Shown one piece after another: positions 42,074 through 52,298 of a DNA stretch of 64,000 nucleotides (position 1 is the first letter of the stretch; each line of letters starts with the position of its first letter). Below the pieces are notes generated by a model, which saw nothing but the letters and a program-made list of their open reading frames with translations, did no database searches and had not been told where the DNA came from. Both the position numbers and the translations under genes were made by a program. The DNA is from Rhynchopus euleeides (taxonomy: Eukaryota; Euglenozoa; Diplonemea; Diplonemida; Diplonemidae). The DNA lies in assembly GCA_963210315.1 (NCBI GenBank), contig OY723263.1, positions 248,001-312,000 on the forward strand, in the 5' to 3' direction.

Positions 42074-43130
42074 GATGCTTCACAGCAGTCACAGCAGGCC
42101 TGTTGGCATCGGCGGGTTGATCACAAGAGTGACCCACAGTCGGGGCGCAAGACCCTGCAGAGGGCGAGGGGTGTCACAGGCATGTCACTTGCGGCGTAAC
42201 GCGGGTGGGAAAAGCAGTGGAAAAGGTGGTGGGGAGGGAGAGGCAGGGAACTCACGTCAAGCCGCGCAATATATGCCCCCCCCCCCCCCTTTTCCCACAG
42301 CAAGGGATCCGAGGGAGGTGGGGGTAGGGGGGTCACACCAGAAATAGATGGAGAAAATATGGCGGATAAAAGGCTAAGGCACAGCTTCGGCCTGTCTCGC
42401 CGTCCGCATCTCTCACCCCACCCTCATCACTAATCACCACGGGCAGTGCCCCCGGGATCTAGCATTAGCCGGTGCCCTGGGCACGTGCTGGCTCCGACAA
42501 GACGGGAGGAGGGGATTGAGGGAGGCCAATATGACGTCTGCCGCCCTACACCCCCCCCCCCCTCACTCCCCATCAGTCACGTCATCATCTGTGACGCACT
42601 CAGCGGCATCCGCCACACACCCCTCGTCGGGTGCGGGGCTCGTCTGCCTCGTGTAGCCATTATCCTGCTGCGTCAGCTCCGTCAGCGGAAAGGGGAAGAA
42701 AGGCAGCGCCCCCCGGGGAGGAGAGAGAGCTGGGTTGCGGCAAGCCAAACCAGTCGTGGTGGCGCCGTTGGGGTTTTAGGCAGTTCGGCTTTTGCAGGGG
42801 CAGGGGGCTGTGGAGCGGCCTGTCCAGGGCGCAATCGGGAACCAGCCAGATGGTCGAATTGGAGTCAGCAGCAGAAGCAGCCCGCAGCTTTCGAAACGGA
42901 GGAAGCCGTGGCAGTGTGCGCCCCCCCGTCGTGGCAGCGCCAGGCCCCTGTGGGCGTCGCCCTGAATGGGGTGGGTCCATCCCCAGGCAGCAGCACCCTG
43001 CAGCGCACACCCAGGCTGTGACAAGGCCAGATGCGGATTGTCCAGCCAACACCAGAAGGGACAGGTGTGTGCCCTTATGCCGCCAAAAAGGTGCCCTGGG
43101 ACTGCGAGAGACTGCAGCACAAGGGGTACT
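42074..43130. other. Spacer between polycystin and LYR genes
   Basis: No gene is supported. A short minus frame with an acidic end (VTDDDVTDGE, stop at 42563) sits downstream of a possible acceptor, but no donor or upstream exon could be found. Confidence 0.45.
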
Positions 43131-43466
43131 TCAGTAGGAGCCTTTGTATGTGTAGCTCAGCCCGTGCTGCTGGAGGTTGGTGCGCACCGTTGCATCATTC
43201 TGGTCGACAAGGGTCTGCAGCCCGTTTTTCCCCATCTGCACAGCACGCTCGATATCCTGTTTGTCTGTGAGGCCACTGTTGTCACGGTACAACTGGCGGC
43301 ACTCTTGCCGCATAATCGCGCGCTTAATAGACTTGTAAATACGCAGCTCTTTCAGGGTGCTCCGGTACATATTCAGCACCATCCTCTTGTGCTGTGCCTG
43401 GGTGAACGGCGTTGCGATCAGCTGCCGCAAGAAATTGCTCCGCAATGCCCCGAGCTTCGTCAGCAT
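43131..43466 (-). CDS. LYR-motif (Complex1_LYR) protein
   Basis: Single exon, 111 aa. The start at 43466 gives a basic, amphipathic N-terminus (MLTKLGALRSNFLRQLIATP) suited to mitochondrial import. The LYR core reads VLNMYRSTLKELR, then RQECRQLYRDNSGLTDKQ, and GKNGLQTL, matching the family's order of (L/M)YR, arginine-rich helix and third helix. LYR proteins bind acyl carrier protein and act in Fe-S cluster delivery or assembly of respiratory complexes and mitoribosomes. Which subfamily (LYRM4/ISD11, LYRM7 or a complex I subunit) cannot be told. The frame upstream of this ATG is Pro/Ser-rich and not part of the protein. Confidence 0.8.
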   Translation of the reverse strand: MLTKLGALRSNFLRQLIATPFTQAQHKRMVLNMYRSTLKELRIYKSIKRAIMRQECRQLYRDNSGLTDKQDIERAVQMGKNGLQTLVDQNDATVRTNLQQHGLSYTYKGSY

Positions 43467-46400
43467 TTTAACAAACGAGCGCCTCTGTGTGATGGGATCC
43501 CCGTGGGTGGGTGGCGTTGTGTGCAACAACGAATGGAAAATACACGCAGAGGATGCCGGCACCGGGCAGCCTGAAGAAGACCAGGCGGATGCAGACAGCA
43601 TGGAGGGGGTGGGGGAGGGGGGGGGGTCAGGAGGCAGACTCTTCTGTCTTTTTTCGTCTTCCACGGAGAACGGTTTCGCTCCACCCCTCCTCTTTCGTAA
43701 TCAGACTTTGCCCACCCCCCCCCCCCCACCCCCCCCTTCCCATTGATCCCCGACGCTTACTTCGACACTGCGCAGTTTGGCACGCACAGGTTTCTGTTTC
43801 GGCATCGTCATTTTCCCCCAGCAGGTATCGTTCTTCAGGGTACACCCCATTCATTTTGCTTTGGAATTGCATTGGATACCAGACCCCCACCCAGACCCCC
43901 CCACAAGAAGGCCTTTTTCTGCTGACCCAATCTTTTGAGAACTCCCTAGCACAATAAAACCTCCAGTGCGACGTTTTGGTACCACCCTCTCTCCCGCCCT
44001 CCATCGGACAGCAGCCACATCTCGTGCGAGCCGCTGTGACGGGATGAAGGACCCGACCCGCGTCTTGGGTTTTTTCCCAGGAAGAAAAAAAATGCCAAAA
44101 AAAAGAAATGAAGCTTCTTCGGGGAGGGCACAGGGGGGGAGGAGAAATTGCTGCCTGTCGGGTTGGGGGAGGAAGGAGGAGGAGGGGGGGTGCGAGAGAG
44201 ACGGGAGGGGGGTTGGGAGGGTGTCGCCTCTGCGCTAACACACACCCTGGCCCCCCCTGACCTCTCTACCCCCCCCCCCTCTCCCCCCACACCACCCCCA
44301 GCTCACCCACAGGCAAAGAAATACAACAAGGGGGCGGAATGGGTTCGCCGTAGCGGAAATAAAATAGAGAGTAAAAACACCACACAGCCGCCCAGGCCCC
44401 CGCCATAGGTCCCTTCTCCGAGAACAGCGCGTTGGTGTGCCGGAGAACGGGGAAGGCGAGGGTAGGGCGGCGTGCGACTGCCGGTCGAACCTCGGAAGGA
44501 CACTTCACGCCACAACGGGATTTTTGCAGATGACACAGACAGGAACACCGGATACATGAGACACGCAAGACCAGCACGCCGCCAGTCGCGGCGAACACAG
44601 CTTGGGTTTTGGAAAGACAACAACAACGATTTTTGTTTCGGGGGTGATTGCAAAAAACAACAACAACAACAACATGCGTATACCATTCCCTATGTAGGCA
44701 GTTCCCCTGTTGCAGAGGAGGCCGCAGGGGCGTGAAAGATACACGGCCCCGCCCCTACCGACAACTGACGCCCGCTCACCGCCCCAAAGGAACACGCAAC
44801 TTGCAGGGTGAGGGTACAGCGCGAAATGAATTGATAAATATTCTTGTTGCCGCTGCTTGGCAGAAAAAAATAAAAAGAAATGAAAAAAAGAGAGTAACGG
44901 CAATCGAAAAATGAACTTGCTGGGGGAAAAAAAAAGAAAAGGACTTGCCGGGCCGAAGTCAGACCCACGAAGCTGTCCAAACCTGAACAGCCAGAGCCGG
45001 AGAGGCAAAAAATATAAAGGGGGCCTCTAAGACTCTCGGGTTCGTTTTTGTATTTTTGCTTTGTTTTGTTGTATTTTTTGTGTTGATTACGCTGCTTGGC
45101 TTTTTCCCAAGACTCGTTCTTCTCTCTTCTCTGGAAGCTCACCTCCGAGGGTTGCAGAGGGGTACGGCAGGGTAGACTGTTTGTTCAACACCCAATGAAA
45201 ATTTGAATCAAAACCGCAATTCTGATCCGCACATGCCGTGAAATTTTGTATGGCTTCATCGCCGCCACTACAGGGGAGGGGTCTCCGTCCCAACAACACA
45301 ATTGTATCGCCTCCGACGAGGCAGATCGTTTTGTTGGTACGTTCTGCTATCACTTCATGATCCAGCAGGGGTCACAGATAGTTTTCCGCACACACATCCC
45401 ACTCGCTCCCAAGAATTCTAAGTTGAGGGAGGTCGTGGATGGGTGGCAGTAGAGAAATGTGGGGGGGCATATCGACGTCTGCTGAGGTGAAAAACATTCA
45501 CATCGCAAATTTCGTGTTCCCTCCTCCTTCCGACGCCCGCACGTCTTGCACATGCGATGGCGGCGAAAGAACAGAACACGCGCACTCCCCCCCCTTTCCA
45601 CCCCTCGCCACCCAGACGAGGAAGGGTCGGAACAGGGAGTCGCAGTCGTAAAAAGTAGAGAATAAAATGCATCGAGAATATAGAAGGGCACAACGAGAGC
45701 AGCCCCCCCTTTGCATTTTGGGTGGGGCGCGGGGGGTGGGGGGGGGGGGGGGAGGCGAAATGAGGCGAAATGGAGGAGGGGGAGGAAGGGGGAAGAGGAA
45801 AAATACAGCCCAATCGGGGGGGGGGGTGAAAAAGAGACAAAAAAGGAGTGATAAAACCCCCACCACCTCCACCACCTCCCCCCCCCCCGTCAGCTGTCTG
45901 AACAGCCTTCCACCGCCACCCCACTGATCTCATATCACTCGATGATCAACTGGGCACCGTCTGCGTCTCTGCGTTGTGCAGACGAGACAGGCGCTCACCC
46001 CCTCTAGAGAGAAGCGAGAAGAGAGGGTTTGGTGTACAGCCTGTAAATCGGCAAGGAGTACGCTGCCAAAAAAAACTTTATGCTGATGGGGTTGAGAGGT
46101 TGAGAGAGGGGGGGTGGAGGTGGTGGAGGGGCCTCCCCTCCCCCCCTCTGTATTGTCTCCACTGGAACTCCCCCCCCCCCCCCGTCCCCTTTTGGTTTTC
46201 CCTGCCCCCCCCCCCTACCCCATCCCCAGCCCCTAGGAATTTCTCTGAGATTCGTTAGCATGAAGGGGGCGGGGGGGTATGTCGTCTTTTCATTCGCAGG
46301 GGGGGAGGTTCCTTTCTGTTAGGGGATGGCCCACGCTGTTCTTCCGCAAAAGGCATGACGCGCACCTCTCCCCACACCTCACCCGCCCCCGGATCGGGGG

Positions 46401-46550
46401 GTTTGGCGTGGCTGTTTGCTTCCACCCGATTGTATTGTTGCCACGCCACAGTCAATGTCCCTGACGCACACCGTCAGGGTGGCACTTTGTGATGTTCTTT
46501 TGACACACACTCGACACAGTATTCATCACCGCGGCCTTTAGCACACCGTC
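43467..46550. other. Three-kb spacer, low complexity
   Basis: Contains many G or C homopolymers (for example 45740-45755 and 46170-46215), CAA repeats at 44657-44675 and AT-rich stretches. No domain-bearing frame or splice-site pattern is seen on either strand. Confidence 0.55.
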
Positions 46551-48055
46551 TTACTGGTGGCGCTTCATGAACTCGTTCATGTACTTCTGCACCTCCTGGA
46601 TGTGCTCAATGGGCTGCGGGTTGTACATCGTCACGCGGATCGCGTCAGACGGGATGCCCAGAGGGTGGGAGCGGATGTCCAGCCAGCCCAGGTCACGCGA
46701 CGTCTCGTTCAGGAAGAGGTTCACAAGCTCCTGGTTCCTCGGGGAGGTGCCGTCACCGATGGTGAAGACGACCTGCATGCGCGAGCGGTAGCGCTCGTCC
46801 GTCACGAAGGTGTTGTAGAAGCCGTTGCTGCCGTCGATCATGTCGTAGAGCAGGCGGGAACGGCGGATGCTCAGGTCCTCGAAGAAGTCCAGCCCACCAC
46901 GCTCGTGCATCCAGTCCAGGGTCAGCTCCGCCATCCACATGCTGATGATCACGGGCACGTTCCAGATCTTGTTCGGGGCGTCGTCAAAGACCTTCCAGCG
47001 GCACATGGTGGGTGCACACGGCATGATCGTGTCAGCCTTGATGATGTCCTTGCGGATGATCCCCAGGCAGAACCCGGCGGTGGAGAAGTTCTTGTGCGCC
47101 GCGGCGTAGAGGTAGTCGTACTTCGAGATGTCGACCTTCTTGCTGCCCAGGTCAGCGCTCTGGTCGCTGCACAGCAGCACACCCTCCGGGATCGCCTCAT
47201 ACGGGAAGTTGATGAACTGGAAGCCCTGGCGGGTGTCCGCCGAGGTGTAGTGCGCGTACACCGCGTCCTTGTGGAACTTCCACGTCTCCGGCTCGGGCAC
47301 CGTGAAGTACATGCCAGTGGGGTCCTCCGCGATGTTCTGCACCTTGCAGTACAGCTCCGCCTCACGCACCGCCTTCTCAGACCAGTGGCCGCTCATCACG
47401 TAGCTGGCAATCTTGGGGCCCGAGGGGTTGGTCGGCTGGGCGCCACCCATCAGGTTCAGGGGGATGGCGGCGAACTGCAGCGTCGCACCGCCGTTGAAGA
47501 AGAAGACCTCGTGGGTGTCGGGGATGTCCAGCAGCTTGCGGAACTTCTCCTCGAGGTTCTCCTGCACCTCGTGGAACCAGCTGGTGCGGTAGCCCAGCTC
47601 GGCAACGCTGATAGCCTTCCCGTTCCAGTTGCAGAACTCCTTCTGGGCACGCTCCAGCACCTCCAGGGGGAGGGCTGCGTTACCTGCGGACAGGTTCATC
47701 ACACGCCCCGTGGCGGGAACCTCCTTGTAGGACACCTCCAGCGGGGCATCGGCAACCTCTGTGGGGGTGAGCAGGGGTGAAGGGGTGGGGAAAGTTCGAC
47801 CAGACAACAGTCTGTGGGAGCAGAAGGCACACACACAGCCAAACCAGAAAGGGGCAAAAGACGTTCCCATCATGACTGGACAAGACAAACGCAGTGACCA
47901 CTCCCGTTGTGAGCCCATTCCTGTTTGCTGCTTTGTTGGGCAGTCACCCACCCTTCCCATTCAGAATCCCCAAAGGATTCCCATCGACAAAGTGTTGACA
48001 TACTGTGCCCGGCGCGGGCGAACTGCCTGCGTGCAGCGTGCCTCAGAGTCTGCAT
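46551..48055 (-). CDS. serC: Phosphoserine aminotransferase
   Basis: Exon 1 (48004-48055) and exon 2 (46551-47758) are joined across a 245-nt phase-1 intron (GTATGT...CACAG), giving 419 aa. The 17-residue first exon, MQTLRHAARRQFARAGH, is a typical mitochondrial targeting peptide. The enzyme begins with VMNLSAGNAALPLEVLERAQ, has SVAELGYRTSWFHEV and FFFNGGATLQFAAIP, and the PLP lysine in AAHKNFSTAGFCLGI, followed by the typical SMWMAELTLDWM region. It transfers the glutamate amino group to 3-phosphohydroxypyruvate in serine synthesis; the homologous step in pyridoxal phosphate synthesis is bacterial. Length (~360-400 aa plus leader) fits the family. The exon 1 assignment rests on the donor, phase and leader character. 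Confidence 0.92.
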
Positions 48056-49331
48056 CTTGCTGAAGGAGTGGAGGGGCTGTGTTAAAATCTGCAAGGAGAG
48101 TGCGTGTGTGTCGTTGCCCAGGTTAGGCGAGCGAGGCCCATCGCCGGGGAGTGCATCCTGTCCATCAGCCTCACAAGAAAGGGCACTGGGGAGGTGAGGG
48201 GTCAGGGGATCAGGGGGACAACCAGCTAGCAGCGGTGACCATGTCACAATCGAGGTTCCGCCTTCGCATACGTTTGGTTCATTACCCACCCCCCTTGATC
48301 CGGGCTGGCAGGGAGGGCGCCAAAGGCCCGTTCCCGGAGGAGGGTCACCACGCTGGCTCGAGCAGCAGTTGCTGAGGCTATTATCTGGTCCGTTGCATTT
48401 GCCAAGCTGGTGGCACCGGCTTGCGAAGGCAACAGGCGTTCGATACCCACAAAAAATATCATCACCCTCCTTGGGCTGGAAGGCAAGACACGCTCTGTCC
48501 AGCGACTGCAGAGAAACAGCGCTGTTTGTTGGGCGCACGCTGGATGGCCCGAGGCTGTGAAGGCCTTTGGCATGAAAGGTGTCGGATCCCACAGCTCCAG
48601 TCGGGTCGGGTTTCTTCGTTACTTTCGCGATTTTGCTTCGCTTCGTCGCTCGGGAAACTGGCGGGGCAGAGAACTACCCATCGTGCCGCCAGATCAGCCT
48701 TCAGAGATTATTATCATGTTCTAAAATAAGCTTTCAAAATCATAGATGTTACGGGGTGAGCCAAGCGCAAGACACACGTGCATTGTGCAGAGTGGAACGC
48801 ACCAACCACGCTGCGCAGGTCTGCTGCGGGACACTCACACAAGAGCAAGGCACGTGGGTGGGCAGTCCCCGCTATTTTCTCGCTGCATTCGGCTCGGTTT
48901 TCCAGATGGGGAGACGCGCTCACCCGACAATGGCTGAGTGCAGACCCCCCACATCATGGAACCTGGTGACCTCCAGTGCCACCACCCACACTGAGAAGAG
49001 AAGGGGAACCCCCCACACAAGCATCCCCTACACAGGCCCACCCAGGTGCCACACTGCCAACGGACATGAATCGAGAGGGCACGCGATGTGTCGATAGACA
49101 CAGCCCCATAATTCTGTGATATTTTTTTGGGACGGGGGTCTAATTGTTATAATTTGTGCCAGATCCACACCACACCACACCACACCACACCACACACATA
49201 ACCACCACCGATCGGGGTCTGAATTCCGACACATTTCGCCCCACACACCTACCACCTACCGTTCTCTCCACCCCACCCAGGAAGCGCGGTGCACCATCCT
49301 GCGATATCCCCCCCCCTCTCCAACATCTCCA
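48056..49331. other. Spacer with CCACA microsatellite
   Basis: A pentanucleotide CCACA-type repeat lies at about 49162-49196. No gene is supported. Confidence 0.55.
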
Positions 49332-50726
49332 TCAGTCCCAGAACAGCGCCTTGCGCCCGACCAACCCCATCCCATCGTCCTCCGCGTCACCCTCCACCTC
49401 CCCTGCCACCGGTACATCGAGCCCGCCAAACCCATCATAACACCCGGCGCCTTGGAACAGCCCCCCTGCAGCCGCTGCCGGCACACCGCACCCTCCGCAG
49501 TCCTCCTCCATCCCCTCCCCGGCACTGCCGGGGTGGGGGTAGGAGCCAGGGGCTGCAGGGAGGCAGCGCAGGGCTTCCACCAGGTCGCCAAGGCTCTGTT
49601 TGTAGACACCCCCGATACCGGGGTCCTGCAGGAAGGGGTGGCGGAGGGCGACACCCGCGGAGGGGCGTTGGTAGGGGGAGCGGGTCAGGAGCAAGCTGAG
49701 GAAATCCACCGCCGCACCGCGGCCCTCAGCACCGGCGCTGCTCTTTGTGGTGGAGGACAGCATCTCGCGGAGAGTAGGGGGCTGCGGGTCGATGGCAAAG
49801 AGCTCCAGAGCCTTGAGCCCCTCCGTGTTGGGCCACTCCTGCGGCAGGGGGGGCCACCCCACGACACGGAGGAGCTGGGTCATGGCGAGGATGTCCGATC
49901 CGCACTGCGGGAGCACCGGGGCCTGCATCCACACCTCCGCAGCACAGCACCCCACGCCCCACACATCAATCGACTCATCGTAGTGCTGCTGCCCCAGGAG
50001 ACATTCCGGAGCACGGTAGCTCCGTGTGGTGCGGAGGCTTGCAGGTGTCATGGCACCGTCCGCCGCTTCAGCAGAAGGGATGTGCCGCGACGCGCCGAGG
50101 TCGCACATCACAACCTCCCCAGAGGCACTGAGAAGCACGTTGGATGGTTTCACATCGCGGTGCATGATGCCATGTGAGTGCATATGGGCCGCCGCATCGA
50201 GGAGGGAGTGAGAGATCTCCTTCACAAACCCGAGAGTGCCGGAGGCGCATCTCTCGGAGAGATCCGCTGCTGCGATGTTGGCTGCAAGCTTCTGCCCCAC
50301 GACATGGAGGTCGGTGTCGAAGCGGCGGCAGAGGATGATGGGTGTCCCCAGGCTGTTGACGACAACCTCTTTTGCAGGGAGGACGTGGTGTGCGTCGGAA
50401 CCCACCTTCAGGAGGTTGGATATCTCCCGGAGAGCGAGCTTCGGAGGGCCCCCGGTGGCGGGTGTGGAGAAGGTGGAGTCGCCGCCGTCCGCCCGGCGCA
50501 TGGAGGGGATGTTGAGAACCTTTGCTGCGTAGGCCTTTCCTGTCGCGCGCTCCCTGCATTCGTAGACCATCCCGTAGGTCCCCTGCCCGATGCTCGCGAC
50601 CCGTTCGTACAGCTGGATGCTCCGGTTCCGGTTGACGCCGTGCGGCATGCGTGACGTGCCATCCGCTGCAGGAGGAGGCCCAGCGGCAACCCCCTCGTCG
50701 AAGTGCTCTCCATCACTGTCCCACAT
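49332..50726 (-). CDS. CDK-like (CMGC) Ser/Thr protein kinase
   Basis: Single exon, 464 aa; the start is taken at MWDSDGEHFD (50726). The kinase domain runs from ~40 to ~405: glycine loop GQGTYGMVYE (47-56), ATP-binding Lys in AAKV (K69), C-helix PPKLALREI with Glu101, reminiscent of the PSTAIRE-type cyclin-contact helix, catalytic loop HRDVKPSN (D191), DLG in place of DFG (209-211), activation segment ending in SYRAPE, and DVWGVGC. Conserved catalytic residues are present, so activity is expected. Between N- and C-lobes it has a long insert with LSERCASGTLG. The C-terminal ~70 residues are Gly/Ala-rich and acidic. The exact CDK subgroup is uncertain; CDK11/CDK10-like kinases are the closest by motif. 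Confidence 0.85.
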   Translation of the reverse strand: MWDSDGEHFDEGVAAGPPPAADGTSRMPHGVNRNRSIQLYERVASIGQGTYGMVYECRERATGKAYAAKVLNIPSMRRADGGDSTFSTPATGGPPKLALREISNLLKVGSDAHHVLPAKEVVVNSLGTPIILCRRFDTDLHVVGQKLAANIAAADLSERCASGTLGFVKEISHSLLDAAAHMHSHGIMHRDVKPSNVLLSASGEVVMCDLGASRHIPSAEAADGAMTPASLRTTRSYRAPECLLGQQHYDESIDVWGVGCCAAEVWMQAPVLPQCGSDILAMTQLLRVVGWPPLPQEWPNTEGLKALELFAIDPQPPTLREMLSSTTKSSAGAEGRGAAVDFLSLLLTRSPYQRPSAGVALRHPFLQDPGIGGVYKQSLGDLVEALRCLPAAPGSYPHPGSAGEGMEEDCGGCGVPAAAAGGLFQGAGCYDGFGGLDVPVAGEVEGDAEDDGMGLVGRKALFWD

Positions 50727-52298
50727 CAGGCAGTGGGGGCGTGGGGCAGAGAGAAAGGGGGAAGCGGGCAAAAGGGTTGCCTTAGGTGACCCTTTGTGGC
50801 GGGTCTGGGAGAGGTTTGGGTGCAGAGGGAGGGAGTGGGAGTGGGAGTGGTGTGTGTGTATCCTGGTGTGGGGGGAGGAGGGGGTGGGCTGCTCGCAGCT
50901 TTGTCAGGTTTGAGGTTTGGTGTGTGGGTCATGTTAGGACAGGTTCGGTGAAGTGTGGGGGAGGGGATGATGCTGCCGCTGAGACGTGTCTCTTCACTAA
51001 AAAATGCAGGCAGTGTCGTGTTGGGGGGTGGGTAGTGAAATAGAAGTAGAAAGGATCACAAAAACGATCACCCTCCACTCGATATGGTGGGGTGGGGGGG
51101 GGCGGAAAGTAAACAAGACAAATGCTGATCTTGAACATGCAAAACTGCTCAGGGTATTGGGGGGGGGGGGGGCACGCATCTGACCAGCCACGCCACGACC
51201 CTGGGTTGACGGTGGGAGGGGGGGGCACTGCTGAGAATAAGGTTTGGGGGTCCGGGACTTGGGACTTGGTTATTCTCAGTCGGACTTGGGACATGGTACG
51301 GGAGGGGGTGGCGTGAGGCGACCGGAAACCCGGTGCATTTGCATGTTTGGAGCCCGTGCAGATCGTGATGGGGTCATTTTGGCCTTGTGGCGCCTGCCAT
51401 CACCCCTGAAATGATGCTGCCAGGCTGGAGGTGACTCCAGTGGTCACACTGACCGGGTCAGACCCTCGGGACCTCATGACTAAGCCACCCACCAGACCAG
51501 GACCTCGATCCTGATCAGGACAGAACCCAACTTGCACAAGCTGAGCTCCACCCAGGCCCTGACCTGGTCCAGGACTTTGGTCATACCAGTGGTCTGAGTG
51601 GGTCCTACTGCGGGTCGCCCCCTTGGTCCCTGGGGTCTTGGTCGGACCCCCCAGGGTCCCCAAAATTGAATTTCGGAGTTGGGATTTCCGGATATTCTCC
51701 GAACTGTGGTGGGGTCATTTTAATCTGGGAGCTGAGTTTCGTTGGTTGCAAAAAAGTTTTTCTGGCCCCACCTCAAGTGAAAAGGGGCTATTGTAAGGGT
51801 GAAGACCAGCCACGGATTTGGGGCTCGGGACTCGGGACTTGGGACTTGGCCTTATTCTCAGCATTGGGGGGTGGGGGGTGTGGGGAGCGGGTGTACCGCC
51901 TGGAGTTGCATGGGGCAGGCGCGGCAGCATGGGATGTGTCGCGCGGCAGCATTGCGACAAACCGACACAACACAGCAGGCAGGCCTCCCCCACCCGCCCC
52001 CCCCCCCCCCGACCCACCCCCACCCCGCCACCTTTTTCCGAGTGCGGAGGGGACGGGGGGGCACGGGGGCTGAAAAAAATACAAAAGTGAAACGTGCCGA
52101 GAGGTCACATGATACACACGACACCCACACACGGGCAAGGGGCTTGGGGCTAGGGGGCCGGCTTCTGCCATCGAGGTGCGTGTCACGGCACGGCAATACT
52201 GTGGGGGCCAGTAGGGGAGGTGTCGGGCATTTGTCGTGTAGTTTGCTGATCGGTGGTTTTGTTCGGGGGGCGGGAGGGGGGACGAAGGGTAGAGAAGT
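50727..52298. other. Spacer with short GGGACTTGGGA repeats
   Basis: The phrases GGGACTTGGGACTTGG and TTATTCTCAG occur at 51250-51290 and again at 51830-51865. There are several G/C runs, no gene. Confidence 0.55.

Noticed and set aside
42563-42748. Small minus-strand frame ending in an acidic tail
   Set aside because: No homology, and no upstream exon or donor found; too short to support.
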